Assembly: GCF_009363435.1 (NCBI RefSeq)
Contig: NZ_CP045354.1
Span: 1,578,501-1,642,500, forward strand
Source: Labrenzia sp. THAF82
GTDB lineage: Bacteria; Pseudomonadota; Alphaproteobacteria; Rhizobiales; Stappiaceae
Reading direction: 5' to 3'
Length of the DNA stretch: 64,000 bases
Under the pieces are notes generated by a model. It was not told the origin of the DNA. It did not search any database and worked only from the letters and a program-made list of their open reading frames with translations. A program made the position numbers and the translations under genes. Below, in pieces: positions 43,940-53,149 of the stretch. Position 1 is the first letter of the stretch. Every line of letters starts with the position of its first letter.

Positions 43940-44881
43940 TTAGCGGTACTCGCCGGCGAATTCTTCAACCTTCGCCAGAGCGTCCTTGGTGATGAAGCCC
44001 GGGCCGGAGTTGATGTTGTTGCCCGGAAGCACACCATAGCGCTGGTAGTTGGCCAGAACGATCACCGGCAGGTAAGCCTGCAGGAACGGCTGCTGGTCAA
44101 TGCCCCACTGAATGGTGCCGTCCTTGATCGCCTTGACGATCTCGGTGCCCAGATCAAAGGTGCCGAAGTAGATGTCGCCGGCCTTGCCCATTTCCTGAAG
44201 CGCCTGGATGGTCGGGTCCGCGGAGGTCGGGCCGAGCGTCAGGACAGCTTCCGTGTCCGGGTTGGCCAGAAGATACGCCTTGACCTTGTTCTTGATCTCG
44301 GCCGGATCCTGGCCACTGTCGATCATGCTGGTGCCCAGATCCACACCCAGACCGTCGGCAAAGCCGCGGCAGCGCTCGCCAACCACAGGGTTGGAGACAA
44401 CGTGGTTGACACACAGGAACGAGCCAACGCCATCACGCTTGGCGCGCTGACCGGCCGCAAGACCGGCATCATACTCAGGCTGGCCGACATACATCAGCGC
44501 ACCGACATCGGCTGCCTGCTCAGGCGTGCCGGAGTTGATGATGATCACGGGAACACCCTTGGCAACCGCATTCTGGATCGGTCCGGACAGAACGTCAGGA
44601 TCGGCAAGCGTGGTGATGATGCCATCCGGGTTGGACGCAGCCGTCTGCTCGATGATGCGTGCCATGTCGGCAATGTCGCCTGTCGGCGGATTGCGATACT
44701 CAACCTCTGCTCCAACCTGCTCGCCAGCAAGTGCAAGGCCGTTCTTGATCGTGTTCCACCAGCTGTCGCTGTCAGGCGCATGGCTCACAAGAACAAAACG
44801 CTCGCCGTCCGCAACTGCCGATCCGCTCACACCCGTAAACGCAATGGCGGCCGTCGCAAGCGCAATCAATGTCTTCTTCAT
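43940..44881 (-). CDS. ibpA: Inositol ABC transporter periplasmic binding protein
   Basis: 313 residues from ATG 44881 (GGGAGG upstream), beginning with a Sec signal peptide MKKTLIALATAAIAFTGVSGSAVA. The mature part has the Peripla_BP_4 pattern: RFVLVSHAPDSDSWWNTIKNGLALAGEQVGAEVEYRNPPTGDIADMARIIEQ and later VPVIIINSGTPEQAADVGALMYVGQPEYDAG. The N-terminal extension in the same frame upstream overlaps the operator and is not used. First gene of the importer operon. The ligand is inferred from the iol genes next door. Confidence 0.85.
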   Translation of the reverse strand: MKKTLIALATAAIAFTGVSGSAVADGERFVLVSHAPDSDSWWNTIKNGLALAGEQVGAEVEYRNPPTGDIADMARIIEQTAASNPDGIITTLADPDVLSGPIQNAVAKGVPVIIINSGTPEQAADVGALMYVGQPEYDAGLAAGQRAKRDGVGSFLCVNHVVSNPVVGERCRGFADGLGVDLGTSMIDSGQDPAEIKNKVKAYLLANPDTEAVLTLGPTSADPTIQALQEMGKAGDIYFGTFDLGTEIVKAIKDGTIQWGIDQQPFLQAYLPVIVLANYQRYGVLPGNNINSGPGFITKDALAKVEEFAGEYR

Positions 44882-44970
44882 TAGTTCCTCCCAATTTTCA
44901 GGCTTTCTACAATCCCGGAATTTATCCTCGAGACCGTGCCTGCTGGTAGACAAGCACAGCACCAGAGAAA

Positions 44971-44986
44971 TTGCAACCGGTTGCAA
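44971..44986. promoter_or_regulatory. Operator between inositol importer operon and LacI regulator gene
   Basis: TTGCAACCGGTTGCAA is a perfect 16-base palindrome of the LacI/GalR type (central CG) in the 176-base divergent gap. A near-identical site lies at 49341-49360 in the other divergent promoter of the locus. Confidence 0.8.
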
Positions 44987-45057
44987 AAAAATTGACGCGG
45001 TCTGGCATTCGTGTAGGTTTTCCGAAGGATGAGGACCAACTGGGCTGGGGCTGGAAT

Positions 45058-46053
45058 TTGGCGGTTACATTAAAGGAGGTTGCGGAATTGGCGGGCGTAT
45101 CGCGTTCGGCGGTCTCCCGGACTTTCACCGATGGTGCAAGCGTTTCCGCCCGCACACGGGAAAAAGTCGAGAAGGCGGCGAAGTCCCTTGGCTACAAGCC
45201 TTCCCTGATTGCGCGCAGTCTGGCGACAAATCGCACCAAGCTGATCGGTCTGGTCGCGAATAATTTTCAGAACCCGGCCTTTCTCGACGTCTTTGACCTC
45301 TTCACCAGCGAATTGCAGAAACGCGGCTTCCGCCCTTTGCTCGTCAATTTGTCTGCTGAGACCTCGCCGAAGAAATTCGTTGAGCTGCTGAGGCAATACA
45401 GCGTTGATGGGGTCATCGTTGCGACATCGACGCTCCCAACAAGCTTTGCGACGTCCTTTCAGGCTGCCGGCATCCCGGTGATTCACACTTTCGGCAAATA
45501 TGAAGCGAATGCCAATGTACATGTTGTCGGGATCGACAATGTCTATTGCGGCGCTATGGCAGCTGACCTGTTCTCAGAGCGCGGATACCGGAAAGTTGCG
45601 TTGTTGGGCGGACCGGAAGCAGCAACATCGACGCAGGACCGCGCAGCAGGGTTTTTGAAGGCTGCGCATGACAAAGGTCTTGAGGTGGCAGCCACCTGCT
45701 TTGCGGAAAACTACACCTATCAGGCCGGGCGGGATGCCATGCAGCAGGTCTTGCGTGAAGACGGGATTGAAGCCGTTTTTTGCGGTGACGATCTGATCTG
45801 CATGGGCGCCATGGATGCAGCGCGTGCTGCCGGTCTTTCGATCCCTGAGGAAATCGGCTTCATGGGTTTCAACGACATTGCGATGGCAGGATGGGATGCC
45901 TATTCGCTGACAACCATCCGCCAACCCATTCGAGACATCATCCTGAGTTCTGTGGAACTGGTGGTCGGTATGGTGGAAAACCCGACGCGCAGTGCCGAGA
46001 TTCGCTTGTTTCCCTGCACCATCATTGAGCGTGGTTCCCTGAAACCTGTCTGA
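45058..46053 (+). CDS. LacI-family regulator of inositol catabolism
   Basis: About 331 residues. The helix-turn-helix VTLKEVAELAGVSRSAVSRTFTDGASVSARTREKVEKAAKSLGYKPSLIARSLAT is at the extreme N terminus, so TTG 45058 is chosen. An upstream TTG at 44971 would put an unrelated 29-residue stretch ahead and overlap the operator. The effector domain starts LIGLVANNFQNPAFLDVF and contains GIDNVYCGAMAADLFSERGY. Divergent from the importer operon and convergent with the dehydrogenase/iolE operon. The Ser-Arg-Ser-Ala-Val-Ser-Arg recognition helix fits a TTGCAA-N4-TTGCAA type site. Confidence 0.86.
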   Translation: MAVTLKEVAELAGVSRSAVSRTFTDGASVSARTREKVEKAAKSLGYKPSLIARSLATNRTKLIGLVANNFQNPAFLDVFDLFTSELQKRGFRPLLVNLSAETSPKKFVELLRQYSVDGVIVATSTLPTSFATSFQAAGIPVIHTFGKYEANANVHVVGIDNVYCGAMAADLFSERGYRKVALLGGPEAATSTQDRAAGFLKAAHDKGLEVAATCFAENYTYQAGRDAMQQVLREDGIEAVFCGDDLICMGAMDAARAAGLSIPEEIGFMGFNDIAMAGWDAYSLTTIRQPIRDIILSSVELVVGMVENPTRSAEIRLFPCTIIERGSLKPV

Positions 46054-46120
46054 TCCAAGAAAGCCTCGATTGTGTTCGCAAGGCCGAGCGATTCTTTGGC
46101 GAGCGCCCGGCCGTGTCTTG

Positions 46121-47260
46121 TTAAAGTTTGGTCCAGGCGCCGTTTGCCTTGGCAGATGAAGCGGCGGCTTCGATTGCCCGCATCGACCAGTACCCGTCTT
46201 CGGCCTGTGGGAAGTCGAGTGCCATCGGGTCGGGCTTTGCACCCGTCCTTTGGGCATTCAAGACATCCGCCAGGTCCATGTAGATGTTTGCAAAGGCTAC
46301 AGGCATGCCTTCGGCATGACCAATCGGAATGCGTGAAGCGCGGACGGCCTGTTCCGACAAATCCGAGTCACCACGTTCAAGGATCTGGGTCCTTCCGTTC
46401 AGCGGCGTCCAATGCAGTTGCTCGGGATGCTGCTGCTGCCAGGAAAGTCCGCCCTTTTCTCCGAAAACCTGAAGCGTCAATCCGTGCATCCGGCCAACGG
46501 CGACTGCACTTGTCCAGAGCCTGCAGACCGCACCGCCGTTGAAGTGGAAGTTGATCATGGCATCATCTTCCAACTGGCGATCTCCGACTAGCGAGGCGAA
46601 ATCCGCTGACAATTCCGTCGGGGTCTGACCCGAGACGAAACAGGCCATGTGAAACGCATGAATGCCGGCATCTGCGAACACAGCCGATGTTCCGGCCTGA
46701 GCCGGGTCATAGCGCCAGCGTACGCGCGGATTGTCCGCTTCTTCGGCATCGGCATGAAAGCCATGCGCGAACTCCGCCTTGATGAGCCTGATTTTTCCAA
46801 GGTCGCCATTGGCAATCATGGCACGCATCTGGCGGACCAGCGGGTAACCGCTATAGCCATAATTCACGGCGCAGACCTTGCCGGACTCCTTCGTAATTTC
46901 AACGATTTCTCGCGCCTCATTTGCCGTCATTGTCAGCGGCTTTTCACACAAGACGTTGAAGCCCGCTTCGAGAAAAGCGCGCGAGATTTCATAGTGTGTG
47001 GCGTTGGGAGTTGCAATTGTGACAAGGTCCAGTCTGTCGTCGCGCGCACTTTCGGCTGCGAGCATTTCGCGCCAGTCGCCATAGGCACGATCAGCTGAAA
47101 CGCCGAGTGAACCTGCGAAAGCCTTGCCGCGGTCCGGGTCAATGTCAAAGGCACCGGCACACAGAAGAAAGTGGCCATCGAGGCCAGCGCTGATACGGTG
47201 GGTCGGACCGATTTGCGAGCCTGCGCCGCCGCCGATCATTCCCCAATTGAGCTTTGTCAT
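46121..47260 (-). CDS. Gfo/Idh/MocA-family oxidoreductase (inositol locus, last gene)
   Basis: 379-residue NAD(P)-dependent dehydrogenase. N-terminal Rossmann motif GMIGGGAGSQIGPTHRISAG, then TPNATHYEISRAFLEAGFNVLCEKPLTMTANEAREI with the conserved Lys of the EKP motif, and FAHGFHADAEEADNPRVRWRYDPAQAGTSAVFADAGIHAFHM in the substrate domain. It overlaps iolE by four bases. Members oxidise myo- or scyllo-inositol or related cyclitols and sugars. Which of the two dehydrogenases in this locus makes 2-keto-myo-inositol cannot be decided from sequence. Confidence 0.85.
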   Translation of the reverse strand: MTKLNWGMIGGGAGSQIGPTHRISAGLDGHFLLCAGAFDIDPDRGKAFAGSLGVSADRAYGDWREMLAAESARDDRLDLVTIATPNATHYEISRAFLEAGFNVLCEKPLTMTANEAREIVEITKESGKVCAVNYGYSGYPLVRQMRAMIANGDLGKIRLIKAEFAHGFHADAEEADNPRVRWRYDPAQAGTSAVFADAGIHAFHMACFVSGQTPTELSADFASLVGDRQLEDDAMINFHFNGGAVCRLWTSAVAVGRMHGLTLQVFGEKGGLSWQQQHPEQLHWTPLNGRTQILERGDSDLSEQAVRASRIPIGHAEGMPVAFANIYMDLADVLNAQRTGAKPDPMALDFPQAEDGYWSMRAIEAAASSAKANGAWTKL

Positions 47261-48159
47261 GCGGTTACCTCGAAGCCGATGGATTTGAGAAAGGCACGGT
47301 TCTCGCGCGCGTCGTCGAGTGGTGATTGCGCCTTGGCGGGATCACAGTCCTGTTCAACCGTACACCAGCCAGTAAAGCCTTTGTCCAGCAGCAGTTGCCT
47401 GACGGCGGCGAAGTCGACACTGCCCTTGCCGAGATTGCAGAAGATGCCGTCGCCGCAGGCTTCATAAAAATCTGTCTGGTTTGCGATGACATTCTTCATG
47501 ACGACTGGGTCGATATCCTTGAAATGCATATAGGAAATGCGATCCATATGCCGCGTCATGAAAGCGACGGGATCGAAACCGGCATAGACGCTGTGACCCG
47601 TATCAAGACAGATCTTCATGTGCTTTTCGTCGACTTCTTCCAGGAGTTGCTCAACCTCGTCCTCAAAGTCCATGAAGCCGCCGGCATGCGGGTGAATGGA
47701 CGGTGTCAGCCCGTATTCCTCGCTTGCCATCTTGGCAATTTCCTGGATCCTGCCGCGATAGATGGTCCATTCCTCAGAAGACATTTTTTCCGCTTCAGCC
47801 GGGCGACCTGCGGTCGGCGCGCGGCGCGGTGAAATGGAATCGATCATAACCAGATGTTCCGCGCCGTGTGCCTTCAAGGCCGCGCAGGTTCGGATGGAGC
47901 CATCCTTGACATCGTCCCATTGCGCCGGATCGTGAAAGGGGCGAAACACGACGCCGCCGATCAGCTCCAAACCCCGTTCCGCGAGCGCGTCTCCAAGCTC
48001 TGCCGGATCTTCGGGCATGAAGCCGACAGGACCAAGTTCGATGCCACGATAACCCGCATCGCGGCACTCATCGAGCACCTTCTTCCAGGCCGGGTTGCGC
48101 GGGTCATCTGCGAATTCGACACCCCAGGAGCAGGGGGCGTTTCCAATCTTGATAGTCAT
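47257..48159 (-). CDS. iolE: 2-keto-myo-inositol dehydratase (IolE)
   Basis: 300-residue sugar phosphate isomerase/epimerase-type TIM barrel. The start MTIKIGNAPCSWGVEFADDPRNPAWKKVLDECRDAGYRGIELGPVGFMP is characteristic of IolE. Metal-ligand candidates are in SIHPHAGGFMDFEDEV, CLDTGHSVYAGFDP, MHFKDID and WCTVEQDCD. It dehydrates 2-keto-myo-inositol to the trione precursor used by IolD. Lies 41 bases after the first dehydrogenase gene and overlaps the second by four bases. Confidence 0.9.
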   Translation of the reverse strand: MTIKIGNAPCSWGVEFADDPRNPAWKKVLDECRDAGYRGIELGPVGFMPEDPAELGDALAERGLELIGGVVFRPFHDPAQWDDVKDGSIRTCAALKAHGAEHLVMIDSISPRRAPTAGRPAEAEKMSSEEWTIYRGRIQEIAKMASEEYGLTPSIHPHAGGFMDFEDEVEQLLEEVDEKHMKICLDTGHSVYAGFDPVAFMTRHMDRISYMHFKDIDPVVMKNVIANQTDFYEACGDGIFCNLGKGSVDFAAVRQLLLDKGFTGWCTVEQDCDPAKAQSPLDDARENRAFLKSIGFEVTA

Positions 48160-48200
48160 GTGATGTTTCCGGAATAGAGGCCGGGCAGGGTGCCCTTGGC

Positions 48201-49322
48201 CTAAACTTGGTCGAGATTGATCCAGCTTCTGGATTCGTTGGACTGCCAGGACGCTTCAACAACCTGGTTCACATAAAGGCCGTCCTCGAAAGTTGGCCAA
48301 ATGTTTGTTCCCGTTTCAATAGCCTTCAGGAAATCCCGGGCTTCGATAATGATCTGATCCTGGTAACCTGTTCCGTGTCCGGCTCCGAGGCAAAAGTTGA
48401 CGTAGTCCGGGTGGTGTGGGCCGGTCAGGACTTTCTTGAAGCCTTCCCGTGACGGGTTCTGGCTACCTTCATAAAGCCAGAGTGCATTCTGGTCTTCCTG
48501 ATCAAATCGGATGGAACCCTTTGTTCCGAAGATGTCGTAGGCATAACCCATTTTCCGTCCAAAGGCCGTGCGGCTGACGTAGAATGCGCCAAGCGCTCCG
48601 GACGTGAACCGGCACATGATCTGGGCATGATCGTCATTTGTGACCTTCTGCATGCCCGCCTTTCCCGGCCGTTCCTTCACCACCGTCTCGATCTCTGCCA
48701 GAACGCGTTCCATCGGACCGCCGAGAGCCTGCGAGGCATTGATGATGTGCGGAGCCAGGTCGCCCATGGTGCCATTTGACCGACCTTCGGTACGCCATGT
48801 TGCAGGGCTTTCCGGGTCGGCAAAGAAGTCTTCGGTGTGCTCGCCGCGAATATAGGTAACGTCGCCGATTTCGCCTGAACCTATTATCTCTCGAGCCAGC
48901 TGCGAGGCAGGTGTCCTGATATAGTTGAAGCCAACCATGTTGATGCAGTTCGACGCCTTGGCCGCAGCAGTCATGGCACGACTGTCCGCCAGATTTCGCC
49001 CCAGAGGTTTTTCACAAAAGACGGGCTTTCCCAGCTCAAAAGCAGCGCTGGAAATCTCCAAATGCGTTTCCTGCGGTGAAGCGATCACGATAGCTTCGAC
49101 GGCAGGATTGTTGACAAGCTCTCGCCAGTCGGACGTCGAGTTTGAAAAGCCGAGTTCGCTGGCTTTTCGCGCAGCTCCCTCCGGCGTTGTCGTGCATACC
49201 ATTTCAAGGGCAGGGCGCAAGGCTGTGTCAAACACGGCACCAACGGCGTGCATCGCCACTGAATGCGCCTTTCCCATATACCCGCCGCCGACGATGCCGA
49301 CACCAAGTTTGCGCGTTTCCAT
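48201..49322 (-). CDS. Inositol dehydrogenase-like Gfo/Idh/MocA oxidoreductase
   Basis: 373 residues. NAD-binding motif GVGIVGGGYMGKAHSVAMHAVG at the N terminus, then IVIASPQETHLEISSAAFELGKPVFCEKPLGRNLADS with the catalytic Lys of EKP and later GTMGDLAPHIINASQAL with the conserved Asp/His pair. First gene of the minus-strand operon; the start lies 19 bases from an operator shared with the divergent iolD operon. Likely myo- or scyllo-inositol dehydrogenase, the entry step of the pathway. Confidence 0.87.
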   Translation of the reverse strand: METRKLGVGIVGGGYMGKAHSVAMHAVGAVFDTALRPALEMVCTTTPEGAARKASELGFSNSTSDWRELVNNPAVEAIVIASPQETHLEISSAAFELGKPVFCEKPLGRNLADSRAMTAAAKASNCINMVGFNYIRTPASQLAREIIGSGEIGDVTYIRGEHTEDFFADPESPATWRTEGRSNGTMGDLAPHIINASQALGGPMERVLAEIETVVKERPGKAGMQKVTNDDHAQIMCRFTSGALGAFYVSRTAFGRKMGYAYDIFGTKGSIRFDQEDQNALWLYEGSQNPSREGFKKVLTGPHHPDYVNFCLGAGHGTGYQDQIIIEARDFLKAIETGTNIWPTFEDGLYVNQVVEASWQSNESRSWINLDQV

Positions 49323-49340
49323 CCCGTTTCATCCGATCTT

Positions 49341-49360
49341 TTTTGCAACCGCTTGCAAAA
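49341..49360. promoter_or_regulatory. Operator in the divergent idh/iolD promoter region
   Basis: TTTTGCAACCGCTTGCAAAA: a 20-base palindrome with one mismatched central pair, sharing TTGCAA-N4-TTGCAA with the site at 44971-44986. It sits in the 117-base gap between the two divergent inositol operons, 19 bases from one start codon, and so can repress both. Confidence 0.8.
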
Positions 49361-49439
49361 TACGTAAACACCGATTAGCTTTCGCCGTCAAGGGCTCCAA
49401 GAGCCGATAGAAAAAGCTGTCCGGGAGGAATTGAGGCGC

Positions 49440-51320
49440 ATGGCCCAGAAAACCCTTCGCCTGACCATGGCTCAGGCACTTGTCCGCTATCTTGCTGCGC
49501 AATTCGTCGAAGTGGACGGCAAGTCAGTCAGGCTTTGTGCCGGCGGTTTCGGCATTTTCGGCCATGGCAATGTCACCTGCCTTGGCGAAGCGCTTTACGA
49601 GCATCGCGAAGAACTGCCGCTTTGGCGTGGTCAGAACGAGCAATCCATGGCAATGGCCGCGGTTGCCTACGCCAAACAGCAGCTGCGGCAACGCTTCATG
49701 TTCGCAACGTCGTCAGCCGGTCCGGGCACGACCAACATGCTGACATCCGCAGGGATCGCGCACACCAACAGACTGCCGCTGCTCATGCTCTCCGGCGATG
49801 CCTTCGTCACCCGCTTGCCGGATCCGGTTTTGCAACAGGTTGAACATACCGGTAATCCGAGCCTGTCGGTCAACGATGCCTTCAAGAGCGTCACCAGATA
49901 TTGGGATCGGCTCACACATCCGGCGCAACTGTTGCAATCGTTGCCGGCTGCGATCAACACGCTGATTGACCCTGCAGACTGCGGGCCGGCGTTCCTGGGG
50001 CTTCCGCAGGACGTTCAGGGGTGGGCCTATGACTATCCTGACGCCTTCTTTGAACCAAAAACCCACTATCTGCGTCGCCAGACCGCTGATGCGCGCGAAC
50101 TTGCGGCGGCTGCCGAGTGCCTGAAAGCTGCCGAACGCCCGCTGATCATCGCTGGCGGCGGTGTCCAGTACTCGCTTGCTACTCAGGAGCTGCAGGACTT
50201 CGCACGCCGGCACAAGATCCCGGTTGTTGAAACGATCGCAGGACGTGCCAACCTGGTCCACTCGGATGAACTGAATTGCGGGCCGATCGGTGTGACCGGC
50301 TCCAATTCGGCCAATGCGCTTGCCGGTGAAGCAGATGTCGTGCTTGCAGTCGGCACCCGCCTGCAGGATTTCACCACCGGGTCGTGGACGGCATTTGCGG
50401 GCGATGCGAAAATCGTTTCCCTGAATGTCGGACGCGTTGATGCCGGCAAGCATATGGCTCTGCCGGTTGTCGGAGATGCCAAGTTGACGCTGCCGCTTCT
50501 TGCAGACGCGCTTGGGACTTACGAGGCACCAGCTGACTGGAGGCAGAAAGCCGCCAAGGAACGGGCTGCCTGGAACGCTTATGTCGACGATAATATCTCG
50601 CCGACAGCGCAAGACGGTAGCAACCGGCCGATGTCCTATGCCCAGGTGATCGGTGCGGTCAACGAAGTGTGCGCCGATGATGACAGGGTTGTTGCCGCGG
50701 CAGGTGGTTTGCCTGCCGAGGTGACAGCCAACTGGCGCACGCGCTCTTTAGGCAGTGTGGATGTCGAATTCGGTTTTTCCTGCATGGGCTATGAAATTGC
50801 AGGCGGCTGGGGGGCTCGCCTTGGACACCAGGAGCGCCATGCCGACCGCGACACGATCGTCTTTACCGGCGACGGTTCTTATATGCTCATGAACTCCGAC
50901 ATCTATTCTTCGGTTTTGTCTGGAGCCAAACTCATTGTCATCGTCTGCGACAATGGCGGTTTTGCCGTAATCAACAAATTGCAGAACAACACCGGCAACG
51001 AGTCCTTCAACAATCTGATCAGCGATTGCAGGCTGGCAGTTGAGCCCTTTGCTGTCGATTTCGAGGCGCATGCACGGGCGATGGGGGCGAATGCGGAATC
51101 CGTTTCCTCCATTGCAGAGCTGAAAGAAGCCTTCGGGCGCGCCAAGCAATCGGACAAGACCTATGTGATTTCCCTTCAGGTGGACGCCTTCGACGGATGG
51201 ACACAGGAAGGCCACACGTGGTGGGAAGTTGGCACCCCGGAGGTTTCGGAAAGCGAACGTGTGCGTAAGGCGCATGCTGATTGGGAAGCCGGTCGCAGTG
51301 CGCAAAGAAAAGGCATCTGA
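49440..51320 (+). CDS. iolD: 3D-trihydroxycyclohexane-1,2-dione hydrolase (IolD), ThDP-dependent
   Basis: 626 residues from ATG 49440 (GGGAGG 11 bases upstream; a TTG at 49431 is too close to it). Thiamine diphosphate enzyme of the acetolactate synthase superfamily: the cofactor-activating Glu is in WRGQNEQSMAMAAVAYAK, the central domain has IIAGGGVQYS, and the ThDP/Mg motif is FTGDGSYMLMNSDIYSSVLSGAKLIVIVCDNGGFAVINKLQ. It hydrolyses the cyclic diketone to 5-deoxy-glucuronate. First gene of iolDCBJ, with a two-base-scale gap to iolC. Confidence 0.93.
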   Translation: MAQKTLRLTMAQALVRYLAAQFVEVDGKSVRLCAGGFGIFGHGNVTCLGEALYEHREELPLWRGQNEQSMAMAAVAYAKQQLRQRFMFATSSAGPGTTNMLTSAGIAHTNRLPLLMLSGDAFVTRLPDPVLQQVEHTGNPSLSVNDAFKSVTRYWDRLTHPAQLLQSLPAAINTLIDPADCGPAFLGLPQDVQGWAYDYPDAFFEPKTHYLRRQTADARELAAAAECLKAAERPLIIAGGGVQYSLATQELQDFARRHKIPVVETIAGRANLVHSDELNCGPIGVTGSNSANALAGEADVVLAVGTRLQDFTTGSWTAFAGDAKIVSLNVGRVDAGKHMALPVVGDAKLTLPLLADALGTYEAPADWRQKAAKERAAWNAYVDDNISPTAQDGSNRPMSYAQVIGAVNEVCADDDRVVAAAGGLPAEVTANWRTRSLGSVDVEFGFSCMGYEIAGGWGARLGHQERHADRDTIVFTGDGSYMLMNSDIYSSVLSGAKLIVIVCDNGGFAVINKLQNNTGNESFNNLISDCRLAVEPFAVDFEAHARAMGANAESVSSIAELKEAFGRAKQSDKTYVISLQVDAFDGWTQEGHTWWEVGTPEVSESERVRKAHADWEAGRSAQRKGI

Positions 51321-51321
51321 G

Positions 51322-52296
51322 ATGGTGAAGGCCTTCTCGCCTGCGTCCAGAATGTTGGTCCTTGGCCGGGCCGGTATGGATCTTTATGCCGACCCTCCAG
51401 GTGCAGAAGCAGAAAGTGCGACCGGGTTTGCGACAGCTCTTGGCGGGTCTTCCGGCAACATTGCCGCCGGTCTGGCAAGGCAAGGGGTGGCAACCAGTCT
51501 TTTGACCTGCGTATCAAAGGATTCAATTGGCCGCTTTGTCCGTAGGGAACTGCGCAACTACGGTGTGGATACGGCGCATGTTGTTGAGCTTGAAGGCGAA
51601 TGCCGAACCTCGCTGGCCGTTACGGAAACACGCATCGAAAACACACAGAACACGCTCTACAGAAACAATGCTGCGGACCTTCTGCTTGATGAAGCACATG
51701 TCAGGACGGTCGACTTCAGCAAGTTCGATGCGCTGATCATGACCGGTACCGCGCTGGCGGCAAATCCTTCGCGCAAAGCCTGCTTCGTGGCCATGGAAAA
51801 GGCGCGTGCCGCCGGGATGATGGTCGTCATTGATCTTGACTATCGGCCGTATAGTTGGCCCGGGAGTGTGGAAGCTGCCGAGACTTATGGTGCGGCCATT
51901 GAACTGACGGACCTTGTTGTCGGCAATGATGAAGAATTTGCCGTCGTGGCCGGAGGGGACACTGAGGCAGGTCGCCGTCTGGCAAGCGACCTGGCTGAGG
52001 ACGGGAAGACTGCCATTTACAAAATGGGCGAAAAGGGTTCGATCGTCTTCGCACCGGAAGTGAGCTTTCAGACCGGTATCTTTTCGGTTGAGGCCATAAA
52101 GCCGATGGGAGCTGGCGATGCCTTCATGGCCCTTCTGATCGCCGCCCTTGTCAAAGGAACAACGCTGAGAGAGGCCGTGCTACGCGGCTCAGCCGCTGCG
52201 GCAATGGTGGTGTCGCGCTTTGGCTGTGCCCCAGCCATGCCGACGCCTGCAGAGCTTGCGGCTTTTCTTGAGCAAAACACCGCTCCACAGAGCTGA
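51322..52296 (+). CDS. iolC: 5-dehydro-2-deoxygluconokinase (IolC), PfkB family
   Basis: 324 residues from ATG 51322, one base after the iolD stop. PfkB features: LGRAGMDLYADPPG at the N terminus, ALGGSSGNIAAGLARQG substrate loop, and the C-terminal anion-hole signature KPMGAGDAFMALLIAAL with catalytic Asp. The LALDVDYRP-like DLDYRPYSWPG segment is typical of IolC. It phosphorylates 2-deoxy-5-keto-gluconate. An upstream open frame inside iolD is a shadow. Confidence 0.92.
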   Translation: MVKAFSPASRMLVLGRAGMDLYADPPGAEAESATGFATALGGSSGNIAAGLARQGVATSLLTCVSKDSIGRFVRRELRNYGVDTAHVVELEGECRTSLAVTETRIENTQNTLYRNNAADLLLDEAHVRTVDFSKFDALIMTGTALAANPSRKACFVAMEKARAAGMMVVIDLDYRPYSWPGSVEAAETYGAAIELTDLVVGNDEEFAVVAGGDTEAGRRLASDLAEDGKTAIYKMGEKGSIVFAPEVSFQTGIFSVEAIKPMGAGDAFMALLIAALVKGTTLREAVLRGSAAAAMVVSRFGCAPAMPTPAELAAFLEQNTAPQS

Positions 52297-52306
52297 GGAG
52301 ATCGTT

Positions 52307-53149
52307 ATGCATATCCCGCCGTTCGAAAACGCGAACAAGGCCATCATCGATACCGACGATACGCGTGTTCCGCTCAACTATTTCAACATCGTCAAGCTGA
52401 CACGCGGGCAGGCATTTGAGTACTCGGTTCCCGGTTACGAGACGGCCATTGTCCCGGCGACCGGCAGTGTGGACGTAACTGTTGAAGGCGTGTCTTTCGA
52501 CAAGCTCGGCAATCGCGGTGACGATGTATGGGACGGAGAGCCGGAAGGGGTCTATGTGCCGACCGGTGCCAGGGCGCAGATGGTCTGTGTCAGCGATGCT
52601 GCCGAAGTCTTCATTGCTGGGGCCAAATACGACAAGGTGCTGGAACCATTCGATGTCAGAAAAGCAGATATCGACCTGGTGCAATACGGCTCCGACGACA
52701 CAAAAACGCACCGCAAGATCAAACACATTCTGGGAACGAAATACCACGACAAGGTTGGCCGCCTTTTGGTGTCCGAACTTTTCACGGTTGGACAGGGCGG
52801 CTGGTCCGGTTTTCCGCCGCACAAACACGATACGGATCGTTTGCCGGAAGAATCGCGTCACGACGAGACCTATAATTTCCGCTTCCGCCCGAACAACGGC
52901 TTTGGGATGCAACTGGTTCAGCGGGAAGACGGCAAAGTCGGAGATGCCTATCACATCGTCGACGGGTCAACGATCGTGCTCGACAAAGGCTACCATCCTT
53001 GCGTCGTCGCACCGGGTTATGAAATGTACTATTTCACGATCCTGGGTGGCCTGTCTCAACGCTCGCTGGTTCAATTTTTCCAACCTGATCATGCCTGGCA
53101 GATCGAGACGATCCCCGGAATCAAGGACATGATTGCCAAGTTCAAATGA
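52307..53149 (+). CDS. iolB: 5-deoxy-glucuronate isomerase (IolB)
   Basis: 280-residue bicupin from ATG 52307 with GAGGAG upstream. The family core GGWSGFPPHKHDTDRLPEESRHDETYNFRF carries the metal-ligand His and Glu residues, followed by GFGMQLVQREDG and VLDKGYHPCVVAPGYEMYYFTILGG. It isomerises 5-deoxy-glucuronate to 2-deoxy-5-keto-gluconate. It overlaps the aldolase gene by four bases. Confidence 0.93.
   Translation: MHIPPFENANKAIIDTDDTRVPLNYFNIVKLTRGQAFEYSVPGYETAIVPATGSVDVTVEGVSFDKLGNRGDDVWDGEPEGVYVPTGARAQMVCVSDAAEVFIAGAKYDKVLEPFDVRKADIDLVQYGSDDTKTHRKIKHILGTKYHDKVGRLLVSELFTVGQGGWSGFPPHKHDTDRLPEESRHDETYNFRFRPNNGFGMQLVQREDGKVGDAYHIVDGSTIVLDKGYHPCVVAPGYEMYYFTILGGLSQRSLVQFFQPDHAWQIETIPGIKDMIAKFK

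Noticed and set aside
42513..43943. Long plus-strand open frame (about 476 codons) opposite the inositol permease and ATPase genes
   Set aside because: Its product is a His/Asp/Gly-rich low-complexity string without fold features, a typical mirror of a membrane-protein gene with strong GC bias.
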